A DNA stretch of 64,000 nucleotides, taken from positions 27,501-91,500 of the forward strand of contig JAJTWR010000236.1 in assembly GCA_021613335.1 (NCBI GenBank). Direction: 5' to 3'. Shown here piece by piece: positions 12,009-24,300 of this stretch. The DNA is from Whitmania pigra (taxonomy: Eukaryota > Annelida > Clitellata > Hirudinida > Haemopidae). The notes under the pieces are model-generated. The model was not told the DNA's origin. It worked only from the letters and a program-made list of their open reading frames with translations, and ran no database searches. The position numbers and the translations under genes were made by a program. Positions within the stretch are counted from its first letter, which is position 1; every line of letters starts with the position of its first letter.

Positions 12009-12196
12009 TCTTGCAATTTTGAATATCATCAAATAGATAGCTTAATAGAATGAAATAAAATACTTGATCTAAAACCATCCTTTGGTAGGCAACTTTGGTT
12101 TTTAAGTATTACAGATGTTGCAGTTTGGAATAAAATGGAAATTAATTAAAAAATTGCAAACATGACAAATATTTTTTCCACCAATTTCTCGATCAT
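12009..12196 (-). pseudogene. Decayed relic of fucosyltransferase exon 1
   Basis: On the minus strand this matches the two ends of fucosyltransferase exon 1 (9687-10009). The start region (around the ATG at 12194-12196, with similar flanking bases) and the C-terminal part (AAACCATCCTTTGG, AATTTTGAATA) are recognisable. About 135 bases of the middle are missing, and the splice donor ACCTGG has become TCTTGC. The similarity continues a short way upstream of the ATG. The rest of the gene is absent, so this is a dead fragment left by a larger duplication that also produced TCTP copy 2. Confidence 0.75.
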
Positions 12197-12752
12197 GCTG
12201 AAGTAAGCAATCTAATTTTTTATAACTCTGGGGTTCACATCTTTTTTAGTATCGCTGACGACGACGATTATGATAATGACGACTATGAAGATGATTACTA
12301 CGATATGTCATTAATATCTAATTTATTAATACAATCTCTTTATAATTTAATAACATTAATAAATAAATAACTTAACAATCCAATATTCAGATTCGTGGTT
12401 ACCCTATCGAATTAATATAATTTACTTTACGGTCATAGAGAAATTTCGGCTCCTAGAATTTTTTTACGAATATCTTTTAAAAAATACCAACAAGGATCTA
12501 AATTATTACACAAAATAAATAATTACAATTTCATGTAATCCCCATGTAAGACCCACACCTTCTTAACAGCCCAGGATGCAGCCTTTCACAAAATAAAATC
12601 AAGCTCAAACTTATAATAAAAAAACATAACACAAAATTATAATAATATAAACATATATTTAGCCCCTTTTTTAGCAGCCTTAAAAGACTCCTTCCACAAA
12701 ATGTAAACAAGTTGAAATGTTTTATTGAAACAAGTTGTTGCATCACAAATTC

Positions 12753-13449
12753 TCAGACTTTCTCCTCGAGGAGACCGTGTTTGAAGAAGTACATGTATGG
12801 CGTATCATCCTCCCATTTCATCAAAGCCAGCATACCATCGGGCTTCATTGATTCACCACAGAAGAGTTGATATTCCTTGAAGTCTCCCAAAACCTCTTTG
12901 ACGAAGTTCTGAGCATTTGACTGAAACAAAGCAACTTCCTCAGGCTTCTCCTGTTCAAGCCTTTCCTTCACCTGCTTCATGTAGGTCTTGATGTGACTCA
13001 TGTAGTCTTTCTTTCCCATGGTGTACTCAACAAGCCTTCCATTAAGAACAATGTCAACCCCCTGTCTACTAGTTGAATCTGCACCCTCATCTGCAATTTC
13101 AGCCGATTTGTTACCTCCGATTGCTGCATCATCGATGTCGTAGGAATCTGTCCTCATCTGTTAGAATAATTCAGAAAATGAATATTAATAAATGTAATGG
13201 TAAAACATAGTTCTGATGGTAAAGTTAAAATACGTTTTAGGAAAGGACACTTAATATCAAAAATACCAACCGTTCCCTTGAGTTTGTAGACGATGTTGTG
13301 TACAAGCTCCATGCGAACGCTGTCAGAGAAGAGCTCATCGCCTAAATTAAACATTTACAATAATTAATGCATTGCATGAATCCACAAAGATGTTTTTGAA
13401 GTTAAATATAAAGCAACAAACCTGTAAAAGCATCCTTGTATATAATCAT
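12753..13449 (-). CDS. TPT1: Translationally controlled tumour protein, copy 2
   Basis: Exons 13449-13422, 13341-13271 and 13157-12753, with the same structure as copy 1 at a constant offset of 9726 bases, so even introns carry no length change. The 167-residue product differs from copies 1 and 3 by one residue, Thr instead of Arg at position 152 (EDDTPYM for EDDRPYM), inside the second TCTP signature region. The upstream sequence matches copy 1 up to about 13978, where an insertion begins. The frame is intact and splice sites are preserved, so it is probably expressed. Confidence 0.92.
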
Positions 13450-13978
13450 TCTGAATATCAAAATGAAATTTGAAAAAGTAGCAAAGAAGAAACAGTCAAA
13501 TGACAATGCACCTGATATCGAAAACCTAAAATGAAGCATTCCACGTTGAGTAAAAGCCATTAAAAAGACAATGGAGTGTTTATTAAAATGACGAAAAATA
13601 AATTTTTAATAATTTATTTAAAATCTCCTCTGATGGTCGAGCCATCGGAGTCGGACATAATAACGAAAACTGTGGTTAGCAGAAAATATTTTTTGTTTAT
13701 AAGATTTATCATTGCCGTCGACAGTGTCTATATAATAATTCTGATATAAGCAACTTGAAACGTTACATAACTTTTGCTATTATTTACGTTCATTTCTAAT
13801 TTATTCTTTGATTTGCAACGAGCATGCATTTCCAATAAAATTTTTCAAATGTGACATTTTAATAGGATTCCAAAACAATATTGCTTGCCTCCTGGGCAAT
13901 TGTCTCTAGGAATCGACCGGTGTCAGTTTTTCTAGCCGTGGTCTGGGTACAAAATAAGTGCTTAGATTACCGCGGACT

Positions 13979-14790
13979 TCAGAAACTCGGACTCAAGACA
14001 CTCGAACACCGACACCTCATCCACGATTTACGCCTCTGTCAAAAAATATTACACAACTTCACTGCATGCACCATCCCCGAATTCCCAGATTTCACGTTAT
14101 CTCGTACACGTCTAATGTTTTCGCCCCGGGTTTCTCCGAACCCGTGAACCCGGGTGTTTATTTATCGATTTTGTGAACCCGAAACCCGGGTTTTACAATT
14201 TTAAGCTTAAACATTATTCTGCAGCTTAATTGTCTAGCACGTGCGATTCATTTGGTTGTCTGCCATGTCCTATACAAAAATCAGGAAAGTAGATGAGAAG
14301 AGGACGACATGGAAGATGAGGAAATTGAAGTTGAAAGACTCCTATCGGTAAGACTTTGTTTCAAAAGTTTGAAATTCGACTTCTACAGTGATGCAATCTA
14401 GTGCTGAATAAATTTTTGAAATTGGCAGACTTCCTTTATCAGTCTCACGATGAGTGTGGTGTCAAAATTCAGAAGACCAAGAATAGTAGCTTGCATCAAA
14501 CTTAATAAAACAAGAAAAATGCTCCACTACTCACAGACTCAATTTCTTCATCAACCGAATAGCGAAACCCTGGAACTTTCTGCCCCAAGATATTATCAGC
14601 TCCACAACCCATAGTCGATTTAAAGCCTGCATTTCCAGCACTGATTTGAGAAAATTTCTAACAATTTAATGACTTAATTTTTTGTCTAAGAACTTTAAGT
14701 CTACGTATTAATTGACTCCAATTTGTGTTAGTGGTCACTTGTGACCCCCTTTGGGTTGCGATAAATAAATAAATAAATAAAAATATGAAA
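13979..14790 (+). mobile_element. Non-LTR retrotransposon (LINE) 3' fragment
   Basis: The plus-strand translation from 13979 reads LGLKTLEHRHLIHDLRLCQK, and after a gap with frame change 14518-14669 reads RLNFFINRIAKPWNFLPQDI followed by a stop. Both match the conserved end of LINE reverse-transcriptase ORFs (RRLxxDL...CYKI and NRVVKxWNSLP). The element ends in an (ATAA)n tail at about 14761-14785. Its 5' part is missing and roughly 370 bases between the two blocks do not fit, so it is dead. The gap contains repeated AACCCGGG motifs (14120-14200). Confidence 0.75.
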
Positions 14791-15407
14791 ATTTCTAATG
14801 CATTAACAGTGTAATTTTCTGCTTTTCTTCAATGCTAGAATGCAAATTCATTGATGATTTTTGGCTGTAATTCCATCACTTCAGGACTCATTTGCACATA
14901 TAAAAGTTGTGTTTACTATTCCTTTATTAGCTATCTTTGGTTATCAACCTTAACCAAATTATCAGGAAAAATTCAGTCTTTTTGAGTCGCATGACTTTAG
15001 GATAGAATGAAAAAGGTCACTTCGCAAAGTTTTACGGGGGTTTGCCCTCATCCACTTTTGCCCCTTGGAAAAGCTGATACGACATTCTTGCATCTGTGAA
15101 GGCAGAGATAGAACAAGAGAACAAGTATAAGAAGAAACTAATGTAAATGTCTAGCACGATCTTTTCTTTCTGGAAGGTATGTTCTAAAGAGCTGCTAGCA
15201 GAGCGGCAAACTTGGAGTGGATGGATGGATGGCCAAGTGATAATGAAAGCAGTTCTAAATAACATTCATGACGTTGGCCAAAAAATGTGGAAATATTACC
15301 GTTTCTTAAGTACAAGTATTTTAAGAGTAGCGGGATTCTTCCACAAAGGTGCCCCAAGTATCAAACCATTTTGTTTGTAATGATGAGTTATTAGGAATTA
15401 TTAATGG

Positions 15408-15480
15408 CAGTCGTCCGTAGACGAATGACTAAGACTTTGGCCTTGGCACGACTCCACTAAGAGGTCAATTCCCAGCCTCT
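15408..15480 (+). mobile_element. Possible tRNA-derived SINE remnant
   Basis: The sequence contains ACTAAGACTTTGGCCTTGG followed about 15 bases later by GGTCAATTCCC, which resemble the A-box region and B box of a tRNA gene. I see no complete cloverleaf, so a decayed SINE head is more likely than a functional tRNA. Confidence 0.3.
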
Positions 15481-15787
15481 CTCAAGAGCTTTTATAACTA
15501 ATACCTGATGATTTTATTCCATCAAATGAGAGTTTTTATGATAACTTGGATTCAGACATGTAATAGATGTTCGCATTTTTTAAAAGTGTCTAAATTTCTT
15601 TTATATGATTTGCGACATTCCCCGCCACGCTAGGGTCCACGGTCGATTTCAATATGTCTCCCAATCGACAGCACTCCGAACGAGTAAATTGTTTGGCTGC
15701 ATTATTTATTATTTATGCATATTTTAAGCATAACTCCTAAAATATTAAAAAGATCAAATATTTCTGTGTTACCAGCAAGTATTTATT

Positions 15788-15835
15788 GTTTTATTTATTA
15801 AGATTTATCATTGCCGTTGACAAAGTCTGGCTGTG
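15788..15835. repeat. Relic of the TCTP upstream spacer
   Basis: AAGATTTATCATTGCCGT plus GACA...GTCT here matches 3978-4005 upstream of TCTP copy 1, which also occurs at about 13700-13725 upstream of copy 2. It is a third partial occurrence inside the insertion, so the cluster has a more complex duplication history than two units. Confidence 0.5.
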
Positions 15836-16748
15836 ATAAAATAATAGTTTTTCATTAGGTTATTAATAATACAGTTATTAATAAACTACAGTAACTAATA
15901 GTTCAATAATAGGCTCAATAATATGCGAATAAAATTAAACAATTTAGTTAAACAGTGACGAAATCGCAATAAATGATCGCCACCTAACGATTGAAATGAA
16001 ACATATTAATCAATTTAAAGCTGCAGTTTAAGCCACTTTATTTTATTCTACACTGCAATTGATTTCCGGAAATCTAATATCTTGGAAACGATATGATGTT
16101 CAAACTTAGAAAAAATCACTTTAAAAATAAAAAAATGAAAGTAGTTATAGAATTGAATGAAGGTTGTCTTCATAAATGTCTTCCCGGAATCGGAAAAGTC
16201 GAGCGCGCTGATAATTTACGGAGACTAAAAACATTTTTAAGAGATTCATCATCAGTTTTATTGACAAGTTGAATTTAATTTAGTTGCTGCTTAATAATAG
16301 TTGCTTCCAGTAGTTCGAAGACATATAACGACAAGCCTCTAATTAAAATGGCAAATAATCTTTTATTCCCGTATGGTTCCTGACATTATCGAAATTGGGT
16401 TAGTAGGTTTACTCAAAAACAGTTTTACTAAAGTTCCTAACTAAAACCCGAAAAAGCGAAAAACTCGACACTCTGACTTCAGCTAAGTTAAGTATTGCTT
16501 TTATATATCTTTTTATAATTTATTAAAGTTAATTTTAATTAAATTACAATTTTCAAATATAAATATATCTCAAATATGATTTGTTGAATTGATAAATCTT
16601 AGGTGGTTATAAAAACATTAATTAATTAATAATCGAATTATCGATTTAACAAACGCCCACCAATCAATATTATACTCTCATCGAACGAGCAGTGTTTAAC
16701 ATTAAATATTGCGTATTAACGTTAAGCTTCTTACAAGCCGTCTAAATC

Positions 16749-16755
16749 TATATAA
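16749..16755 (+). promoter_or_regulatory. TATA box of CPQ-like copy B
   Basis: TATATAA at the same distance from the start codon as in copy A (4594-4600), showing that the core promoter was duplicated intact. Confidence 0.55.
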
Positions 16756-16817
16756 GGACATAACTTGAAACCCACAACATCCTCAGTTCTTCATCTTGTT
16801 CGAGCTGTTAAACAAGG

Positions 16818-18996
16818 ATGAAGACACTATTCCTCCAATTGTGTTTCCTTTCATTGCTAGCAGCATCATCCGACAACTGGACTAGTAAGCTTAACGTTGT
16901 TAAAGGTTAGTTGATTAAACATCAAATAACTCTTGACGTAGACACGATAAATTGGGAAGATGATCAAATAATTCAGATGGAGTTGAAAAAATTAAAAACT
17001 TTATGAACGGAGATAACAAAGGACAGTCTTACATGAGACTTGCCTATGCGACAGACACCTACGGACCTCGACTGGCTGGATCTGATGGCCTGGAAAGAGC
17101 TATCGGTGAGTTTTGAAGCGAACGAAGGGAAACGAAATAATAACTTGACCTCTAATGAACGAAGGAGTACTATTTTTATTTATCACTCAGACCTTCTCAA
17201 AAAAGATTCTACGAACAATTCCTTGGATGTGAAAGAGGAAAAAGTCATGGTATGACTGTGAATATGGCGTTTGCAATTAAAATCAATAATTAAATGTCAC
17301 CTTGTTCCACCAGGTCACCAGGTGGCAAGAAGTAAGTTCGTCAGCAACGTTCCATTCTTAAATCAGAAGCAAAAGTCTAGCCATAGTGGCCTACGGTCCT
17401 TCAGTGGCTGGAAAACTTACTGCTCCCGTCTTGTTGGTCAAAAGCTTCGACGAATTAGATAAGAGAGCATCTGAGGTTTGGATCGTGGCTAAAATAAGAT
17501 TACTTCTGAGCGATTTATATTACATAGGATCAAAATTTTTCAGGCCGTGGGAAAAATTGTGGTCTACAATCAGGAATGCCAGGATTATCCGACATGCGTC
17601 CAATATCGAAACGACGGAGCTTCGAAGGCAGCTGAACATGGAGCCGTGGCCTCACTCACTCGCAGTATTGCTTCCTTCTCCATCTACAATCCCCACACGG
17701 GTCCCGTGGTTCGTAATGACAATGCTTTTGGTGTTTCTCTATTTAAAAAATTTGTGTATGTCATTAAGATGTACAGGGGCAGCAAGAAAATACCAGCAGC
17801 AGCCATCACCATTGAAGATGCCGCATTTATCGAGAGAATAATGAAAAGAGGTTAGTTTGATGGGGTTATCTTAAAAACCAAAAAATAATACTTAGCAAAG
17901 TCAATTTAAAACAATTTCGTTGCAGATCCGAACGCCACCATCGATCTTCACATCAACACTGTGACCGGTAACGATAGGGAATCCAGGAATCTCATCATCG
18001 ACATACCTGGAACTAATATGAAAAAAGAAGTAATGCAAACCCATTTCGTAATATAAGTCATCAAGCTTCTCCATCAATTGCCAATTTTCCAGATAATTTT
18101 GTCTGGAACTCACACGGATTCGTGGCACGTCGACGACGGTGTTTCAAATAACGCCATCGGTTGCAACATGCTATATGAGGTTATTTCTGAAATTTTCTAG
18201 TCAGCTACTTAATTGTCTTGCGTCATATTTTTCGTCTCAAACAGGCAATGAGAATAATTAAAAAGCTTGAACTTAAACCGAGAAGAACTTTGAGACTGGC
18301 CTTGTGGACTGCTGGGGTAACATCAAGTTTAAATTACAAAGTATTGCATGAAACCTTTCACCTTTACATTTGAGATATTATTGCAGGAACAAGATTCTAA
18401 AGGGGAAAGGCAGTATTTTGCAGGTCAAGAGGTATGATGATTGACGAGAGTTCTCTCTATTCGACAAAACACCTAATTCATTGCTGTAAACTTCAGAGTG
18501 AGAAAGAAAATATTAAACTCATCATGAGATCAGAAAGAGGGGTGTACAATATCAGTGGACTGATAATCAACAACGGTGATAAGTTGCACACACCCGTGCA
18601 GGTGCAATAAAAGCAATTCTTGATCTATTTCTCTTGTTTTTAATATCTAAATTTTACTTTTCCAGGCAATCTTCGATACGTTTTTTAAAGAATGGAATTT
18701 AGCTAAAGTATCGAATCTGACGGCCAGTGCAAGCACATCGAAATGGGTTGACGATGCAAAAATTCCAAGATTCGAGTTCCTAACCAACATGAGAAGATAC
18801 TTTGCAGTTTACAATAGCGGAGGTATCGCAACTTGTTTTATTGACATTTCTTTTGTCTCACGATCGAATAATGACACCGTTTTCTCTTGAAGGTGATACA
18901 TTGGACAAGTTGACATCCGAAGAAGTGGACAGAGCAGTAACTTTGTGGGCTTCGTTTCTTTACACTTTGGGAACAATCGACTTGGAATTTTCATAG
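16818..18996 (+). pseudogene. CPQ: Carboxypeptidase Q-like copy B with premature stop
   Basis: All thirteen exons of copy A are present: 16818-16905, 16977-17105, 17191-17249, 17314-17475, 17544-17708, 17769-17850, 17926-18029, 18093-18179, 18245-18316, 18387-18431, 18497-18601, 18666-18822, 18893-18996. All splice sites are conserved. In exon 4 the codon AAA of copy A (TCTAAAATC) is TAA (TCTTAAATC) at 17359-17361, in frame at codon 108, which would cut the protein before the SFDEL motif. Other differences from copy A are few and mostly synonymous or conservative, so the stop is recent or polymorphic. The active-site substitutions of copy A (WTAGEQ, SERG, YNSGGD) are shared, so they predate the duplication. 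I see no alternative splice that removes the stop in frame. Confidence 0.8.
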
Positions 18997-19261
18997 GTAT
19001 TATTCGTAATCGAAATGTGATGAAAGCTTGTTCATATTTTATTTTTGCATTTTCAGATTCAGCAGTCACTTAATGCAATAGACGGAGAAAGGAGACAAAG
19101 ACGATTAAATATATACTATGAATTTTATTAATTTGAGCATCTTATCTTGAATAAATTGCATTTACGTTATTTCTGTCTTTTTTTTATGACGTGTTTTTTC
19201 CGCATATCGAAATCTTACAATATCTTAAATCTTAATTAGGCATTGCACTATTGCAGGACTA

Positions 19262-19430
19262 GACATCGGACACAGTTATTTGACCGCCTCAACGTCTATT
19301 TGACGACTCGAGTCGGGAGGCATATTACCAAACCCTAACCAGCACCAGCCACGGTTAATTAATATTCTTAAGCGCATGCTATGATTGGTTGATATCTCAA
19401 ATAGGTCACAACACACATGTTTATAAAAAA
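19262..19430. other. Short unique spacer between the CPQ-B and TCTP-3 blocks
   Basis: Similarity to the copy A downstream region stops near 19261, and similarity to the TCTP 3' flank begins near 19430. The sequence between has no partner elsewhere in the window that I can see. Confidence 0.4.
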
Positions 19431-19898
19431 TGATAAATCTCATGTTATAATAAAAAATAATACTTTTAAAAACGTAATAATTTTAACTATAATAGTACAA
19501 CATTATTTCACAACTGAAATATTCAGATTCGTGGTTTCCCTATCGAATTGATAATATTTCAACAATAAATTTTACTTGACGGTCATCGAGCAAAATTTCG
19601 GCTCCTACAATATTTTTTTACGAAAATCTTAAAAAAATAAACTACAAGGATTTAAATTATTGTATAAAATAAATAATTACAATTTCATGTAATACCCGTG
19701 TAAAACCCACACCTTCTTAACAGCCCAGGATGCAGCTTTCCACAAAATAAAGTCAAGCTCAAACTTACAATAAAAAAACAAGTCGTAACACAAAATTATA
19801 ATATAAACATATATTTAGCCACCTTTTTAGCAGCCTTAGAATCAAAATGTGAACAAGTTGAAGTGTATTATTGAAACAAGTTGTTGCATCATAAATTC

Positions 19899-20595
19899 TC
19901 AGACTTTCTCCTCGAGGAGACCGTGTTTGAAGAAGTACATGTATGGCCTATCATCCTCCCATTTCATCAAAGCCAGCATACCATCGGGCTTCATTGATTC
20001 ACCACAGAAGAGTTGATATTCCTTGAAGTCTCCCAAAACCTCTTTGACGAAGTTCTGAGCATTTGACTGAAACAAAGCAACTTCCTCAGGCTTCTCCTGT
20101 TCAAGCCTTTCCTTCACCTGCTTCATGTAGGTCTTGATGTGGCTCATGTAGTCTTTCTTTCCCATGGTGTACTCAACAAGCCTTCCATTAAGAACAATGT
20201 CAACCCCCTGTCTACTAGTTGAATCTGCACCCTCATCTGCAATTTCAGCCGATTTGTTACCTCCGATTGCTGCATCATCGATGTCGTAGGAATCTGTCCT
20301 CATCTGTTAGAATAATTCAGAAAATGAATATTAATAAATGTAATGGTTAAACATAGTTCTGATGGTAAAGTTAAAATACGTTTTAGGAAAGGACACTTAA
20401 TATCAAAAATACCAACCGTTCCCTTGAGTTTGTAGACGATGTTGTGTACAAGCTCCATGCGAACGCTGTCAGAGAAGAGCTCATCGCCTAAATTAAACAT
20501 TTACAATAATTAATGCATTGCATGAATCCATAAAGATGTTTTTGAAGTTAAATATAAAGCTACAAACCGGTAAAAGCATCCTTGTATATAATCAT
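19899..20595 (-). CDS. TPT1: Translationally controlled tumour protein, copy 3
   Basis: Exons 20595-20568, 20487-20417 and 20303-19899, at a constant offset of 16872 from copy 1. The predicted 167 residues are identical to copy 1; one synonymous change (ACA to ACC) lies in exon 1. Introns differ by only a base or so, yet upstream of about 20600 the sequence diverges quickly with substitutions and deletions, and the 3' flank is also more different. No carboxypeptidase gene follows upstream, so this copy is solitary. The pattern of identical gene body in diverged flanks argues for gene conversion. Confidence 0.92.
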
Positions 20596-20899
20596 TCTGA
20601 ATGTTACAATTAAATTTGAGAAAGCAGAAGCGAAGACAATGCACCTGATATCTAGAACGTAGAAAGAAGCATTCCACATTGAGCAAAAGCCAATAAAAAG
20701 ACAATGGAGTGTTTATTAAAATGATCAAAAATAAATTTTTAAAAATTTATTCAAAATTTTATATCTCTCCAGCCGGTCGAATCGTATATAATGACAAAAA
20801 TATTTCTATATTTGCTATGCTTTTTGGTCTTAAGTCTTTATCATTGTAGTCAAGATTTGGTTCCGATGTAATTTTATTTAATGCTTACAATTTAGAAAC

Positions 20900-21330
20900 T
20901 TTGCGTAACAGATTTATATTTTAATTAAACGAGCTGTCCCTCTCGTTCATTTACCCATCACCCACTTCAAGCACAGCGGCCACGGTCATTTGGTAATGGA
21001 GATCAAAATAAAGGACCACCCAAAAAATTTCCGGATTCCTGGGCACTTGTCTCCATCTCGGCTATACTGAATATTATTAATAATAACATGCAAAGTTAAA
21101 TTTAAAATTATGTTGTTAATTGAATTAATTGCAGTAAATTATATATTTATTATCGAATATTACGTGTAAACTATTGAACTAATAAAAGTATTTAAACGAC
21201 GAGAGTTTAAAAATTTGTTGACAAAACAAAGCAGTTGGTTTAAAAACAAAATAAACAATTTAATAATCCTTAATATTATTAATCAAACATTATCACTGCA
21301 ATTTCAACAAACAGAAATCAATCTTATAAG
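20900..21330. other. Intergenic between TCTP 3 and DMBX
   Basis: Faint similarity to the TCTP upstream spacer persists to about 21050 (CCTGGGCACTTGTCTCC against 4158-4175). The remainder is AT-rich and probably includes the DMBX 3' UTR. No exon is seen. Confidence 0.4.
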
Positions 21331-21334
21331 CCCA

Positions 21335-24300
21335 TCATTCGTCTTCATCTTCATCGGCAAAGTGTCTTCTCTTTTGGAATTTGTTCAAAGATGGAAGGTT
21401 GTTGGAGCAGTTGTGATGCGCACGTGTGGAGTCGACCTTGATCTGCGGCGAGGACAAGTTCAAGGCCATGCCAGGTCCAGTTACGGAATGCTGACGAAGT
21501 TGACTGGAATTGGAAAACTGTCCTCCTGATTTGAAATCGGGATTCGAATGACCCGCTTCAGTTAGTTTGGATCCGTGTTTGGACGAAGTTTCGGAATGAC
21601 AGGAGCTGATAGTTTCCACTTTGGATCTATGGAAAAGCTGATTGTTGTGGCGGAGATGGTTGAAGTTGTCCACGAATGGATTCATAAGATTTCCTACAGG
21701 GAATCTCAAGTAATTCGGAGAAAAAAAGTTTAACGGATCCGTGGAACTTAAAAACGGCAGGAAGGAATTGTGCAGATATGGATGACTAGAAAAAGTAGAT
21801 GAAGATGGAGAAACGCCTCTGGTCAGAAGGTCAAAGTTCAAGGATTCGGAAGGTGGTTTCATGGTGGCCAGGAATTGATTCAAGTAAGCAGAGTGGTGGA
21901 TTCCATGCTGTGATTCCGTGTGGACGTTCGAAGATAGGAAATAGTTTTTGTCTTGTGAGTTCAAAAAGTGATGCAACATGTGACTCGACATGAAAGCTTC
22001 CTTTATATTCTGCAGGTTGGCTTGACCTGGCAAAATGATTTAAGATTAAAAATTAATTTAATCAACATAAATTCTTTTTGCTGTTGAAAGTCAACAATGA
22101 ATACTTTAAACGACTATATTAGTCATCACATCAACAATTTATACAGCATATTATTAGATAATTTGAAAAGAGCATAATATTAAACAATTTACGACTGACG
22201 ACAGCAGTTAATGAATGCATTTGAAATCTCTTTCCATGAAACAATCTTTACTGCACATTTTTCCACTTACTTTCCGGATTATTCAGTCGTTGGTCAAGTT
22301 CTCTATATGGCTGGAAATGGTTTGGAGTTCCCTGGTTGTTGTCTTTGTGTTTGTTGTTGTTGTCGGAACAACTGACATCCGATTGAACGCTGCATTCGTC
22401 GACGTCAACATTCGACGGAGATGAAGCTACCTTCATGGCGTCTAAATTTAAAAAAAATAAACAGAACATGGTTCATAAAAATATCTAAATTTCTTTAAAC
22501 ATTTAGTTTGTATATGTAAGATTTAAAGGACTTTCTCGATTGCTATTTTAGTTTCCACTTCAAATCATGAAAACATTCGGAATTTACAAAATTGATATTA
22601 AAGTGGGAAGAGCGCCTTCCAACAACAACGTCAACAAAAACAAGAACAAGAACAGCAGCAACAATACGAACAACAAACCCACCATCCAACGACAAGAGAT
22701 TTGTTTCCATCAAATTCCCCATCGCTTCCTCGACAAGTTCCTTCTTGGTTGAAACCTCAATAAATCCTCCCGCCTGTTGTACTGGAGCATCAAAGTTGTA
22801 CTCAAAGTACTGATCGTGAACTTCAACCTTCAGACAAACGTCTGCTTCCCCTGATGATGCTTGTACTTTTCCATCAGAGAATGTTGACGTTGGATCCTCC
22901 CAGAAAGAGTCCTTCAAGCGGGACTGAGGCCTGAGGCTATCTGAGGATTTGTTGGTTGAGTGGTTGAAGTCTTGATTGAATCGTTGTTCGAAGGTTGTCT
23001 GTTGTTGTTGCTGTTGTTGTTGATGATGTTGTTGTTGTTGGTGTGGTTGTTGTGATTCGGTTTGGTGGTTTTTCGATGATCGTTGCTTCTTGCGATATTT
23101 GGCCCTTCTGTTCTTGAACCACACCTGATGAGCCAACGATTTAAAGATATATTTAATATTTAATTGCAATTTAGTTTATATTTTTTATAATATTTTGTAT
23201 GTTAATGTAAATATTAATGAACGTTTTGTACACTTGTACAAATAGCGCCACATGCGTCTAAGGGAAACAGGTGCTTTTTACAAACATTTAAATAGCGAAT
23301 CAAGATGGACTACAAACACTTCTTTAGCATCGTTACCGATGTAATGCTATTATGATGTTGTTATAATGTTATATGTCATTATGTTATTAATGTAATTAGA
23401 GAGTCATTAATAATAAAAATTAAGCATAATTAATCGATATGCATCCATGAAATCATTCATTAATCAAAAATCAAATTACTAGAAGTTACTTTGTAAACAT
23501 TTTAAAATCTTTCATATACACATCATTTATTAATAAATGTCATTTAGATTAATTATTTTTACAGCTCTACAGACGAAAATATCCTTGAAATTTCCAAGCA
23601 ATCAACGATACTCACCTGTATCCTGGCCTCAGGTAAATTGGTCATCATTGCCAATCTCTCCCTCATGACGACATCAGGGTAGTGAGTCTTGGAAAAGGTC
23701 TTCTCAAGAGCTGACAGTTGCTGATTCGTGAAAGCAGTTCTGCTCCTTCGTTGCTTTCTGTGACCTCCGTATCTCGCTTCGAGGATGATGTCTGGAAAAT
23801 GTGGAACGATTTGAAGATTTTTTGAAGTTCATGTAACTTATTGATAATGCATTAATAATATAATACAATACTGCTAGTAATATTGCATTAATAATATCAT
23901 ACAATACCACTAATTATAATGCATTAATAATATAATACAATATTATCTGCTAATGTATTATTTTCTAGTTGGTGAACTTTTATGTTGCAAACTAAATTGT
24001 TAATTTGAGATGAACTTTTATTAGCGCGTTGGGATAGGTTCATTAAATGAAGCATTGAAATAAATAATGGTTATGTTCATGAGATCTAAAACAAAATAGG
24101 CTTATTTTAAAGTATGAAAATATTTAGAGCCTAAAGTGTTAGTATTTAATTGTATAAATAAATAAAATATGGAATTTGTTCCTTGGATCAACTTTTCATA
24201 AAAATGAACATATTCGAAGTAAATAATTATAATTTTTTTTTCAGAATCTCGTTACCTTGTGTTCGTTTACTTTTTATTGTGGGAAGTGTCGTAATTATCT

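Larger units (their letters stand above)
13979..16394. mobile_element. Insertion splitting the second TCTP/CPQ spacer
   Basis: In the first unit GCGCAGACT (4245-4253) runs straight into TTTGGGTTAG. In the second unit the same two flanks lie at about 13978 and 16395, with about 2.4 kb between them. The insertion contains a LINE 3' fragment (13979-14790), a tRNA-like segment (15408-15480) and a relic of the TCTP upstream region (15788-15835), so it arose in more than one step. Confidence 0.65.

Noticed and set aside
17329..17366. Alternative splice in CPQ-like B (GTAAGT at 17332 to AAATCAG) that would remove the stop
   Set aside because: The intron would be about 35 bases, too short, and the join would shift the frame.
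22567..22813. Plus-strand Asn/Lys/Thr-rich frames
   Set aside because: They are complements of the Val/Gln-coding DMBX exon and intron sequence.
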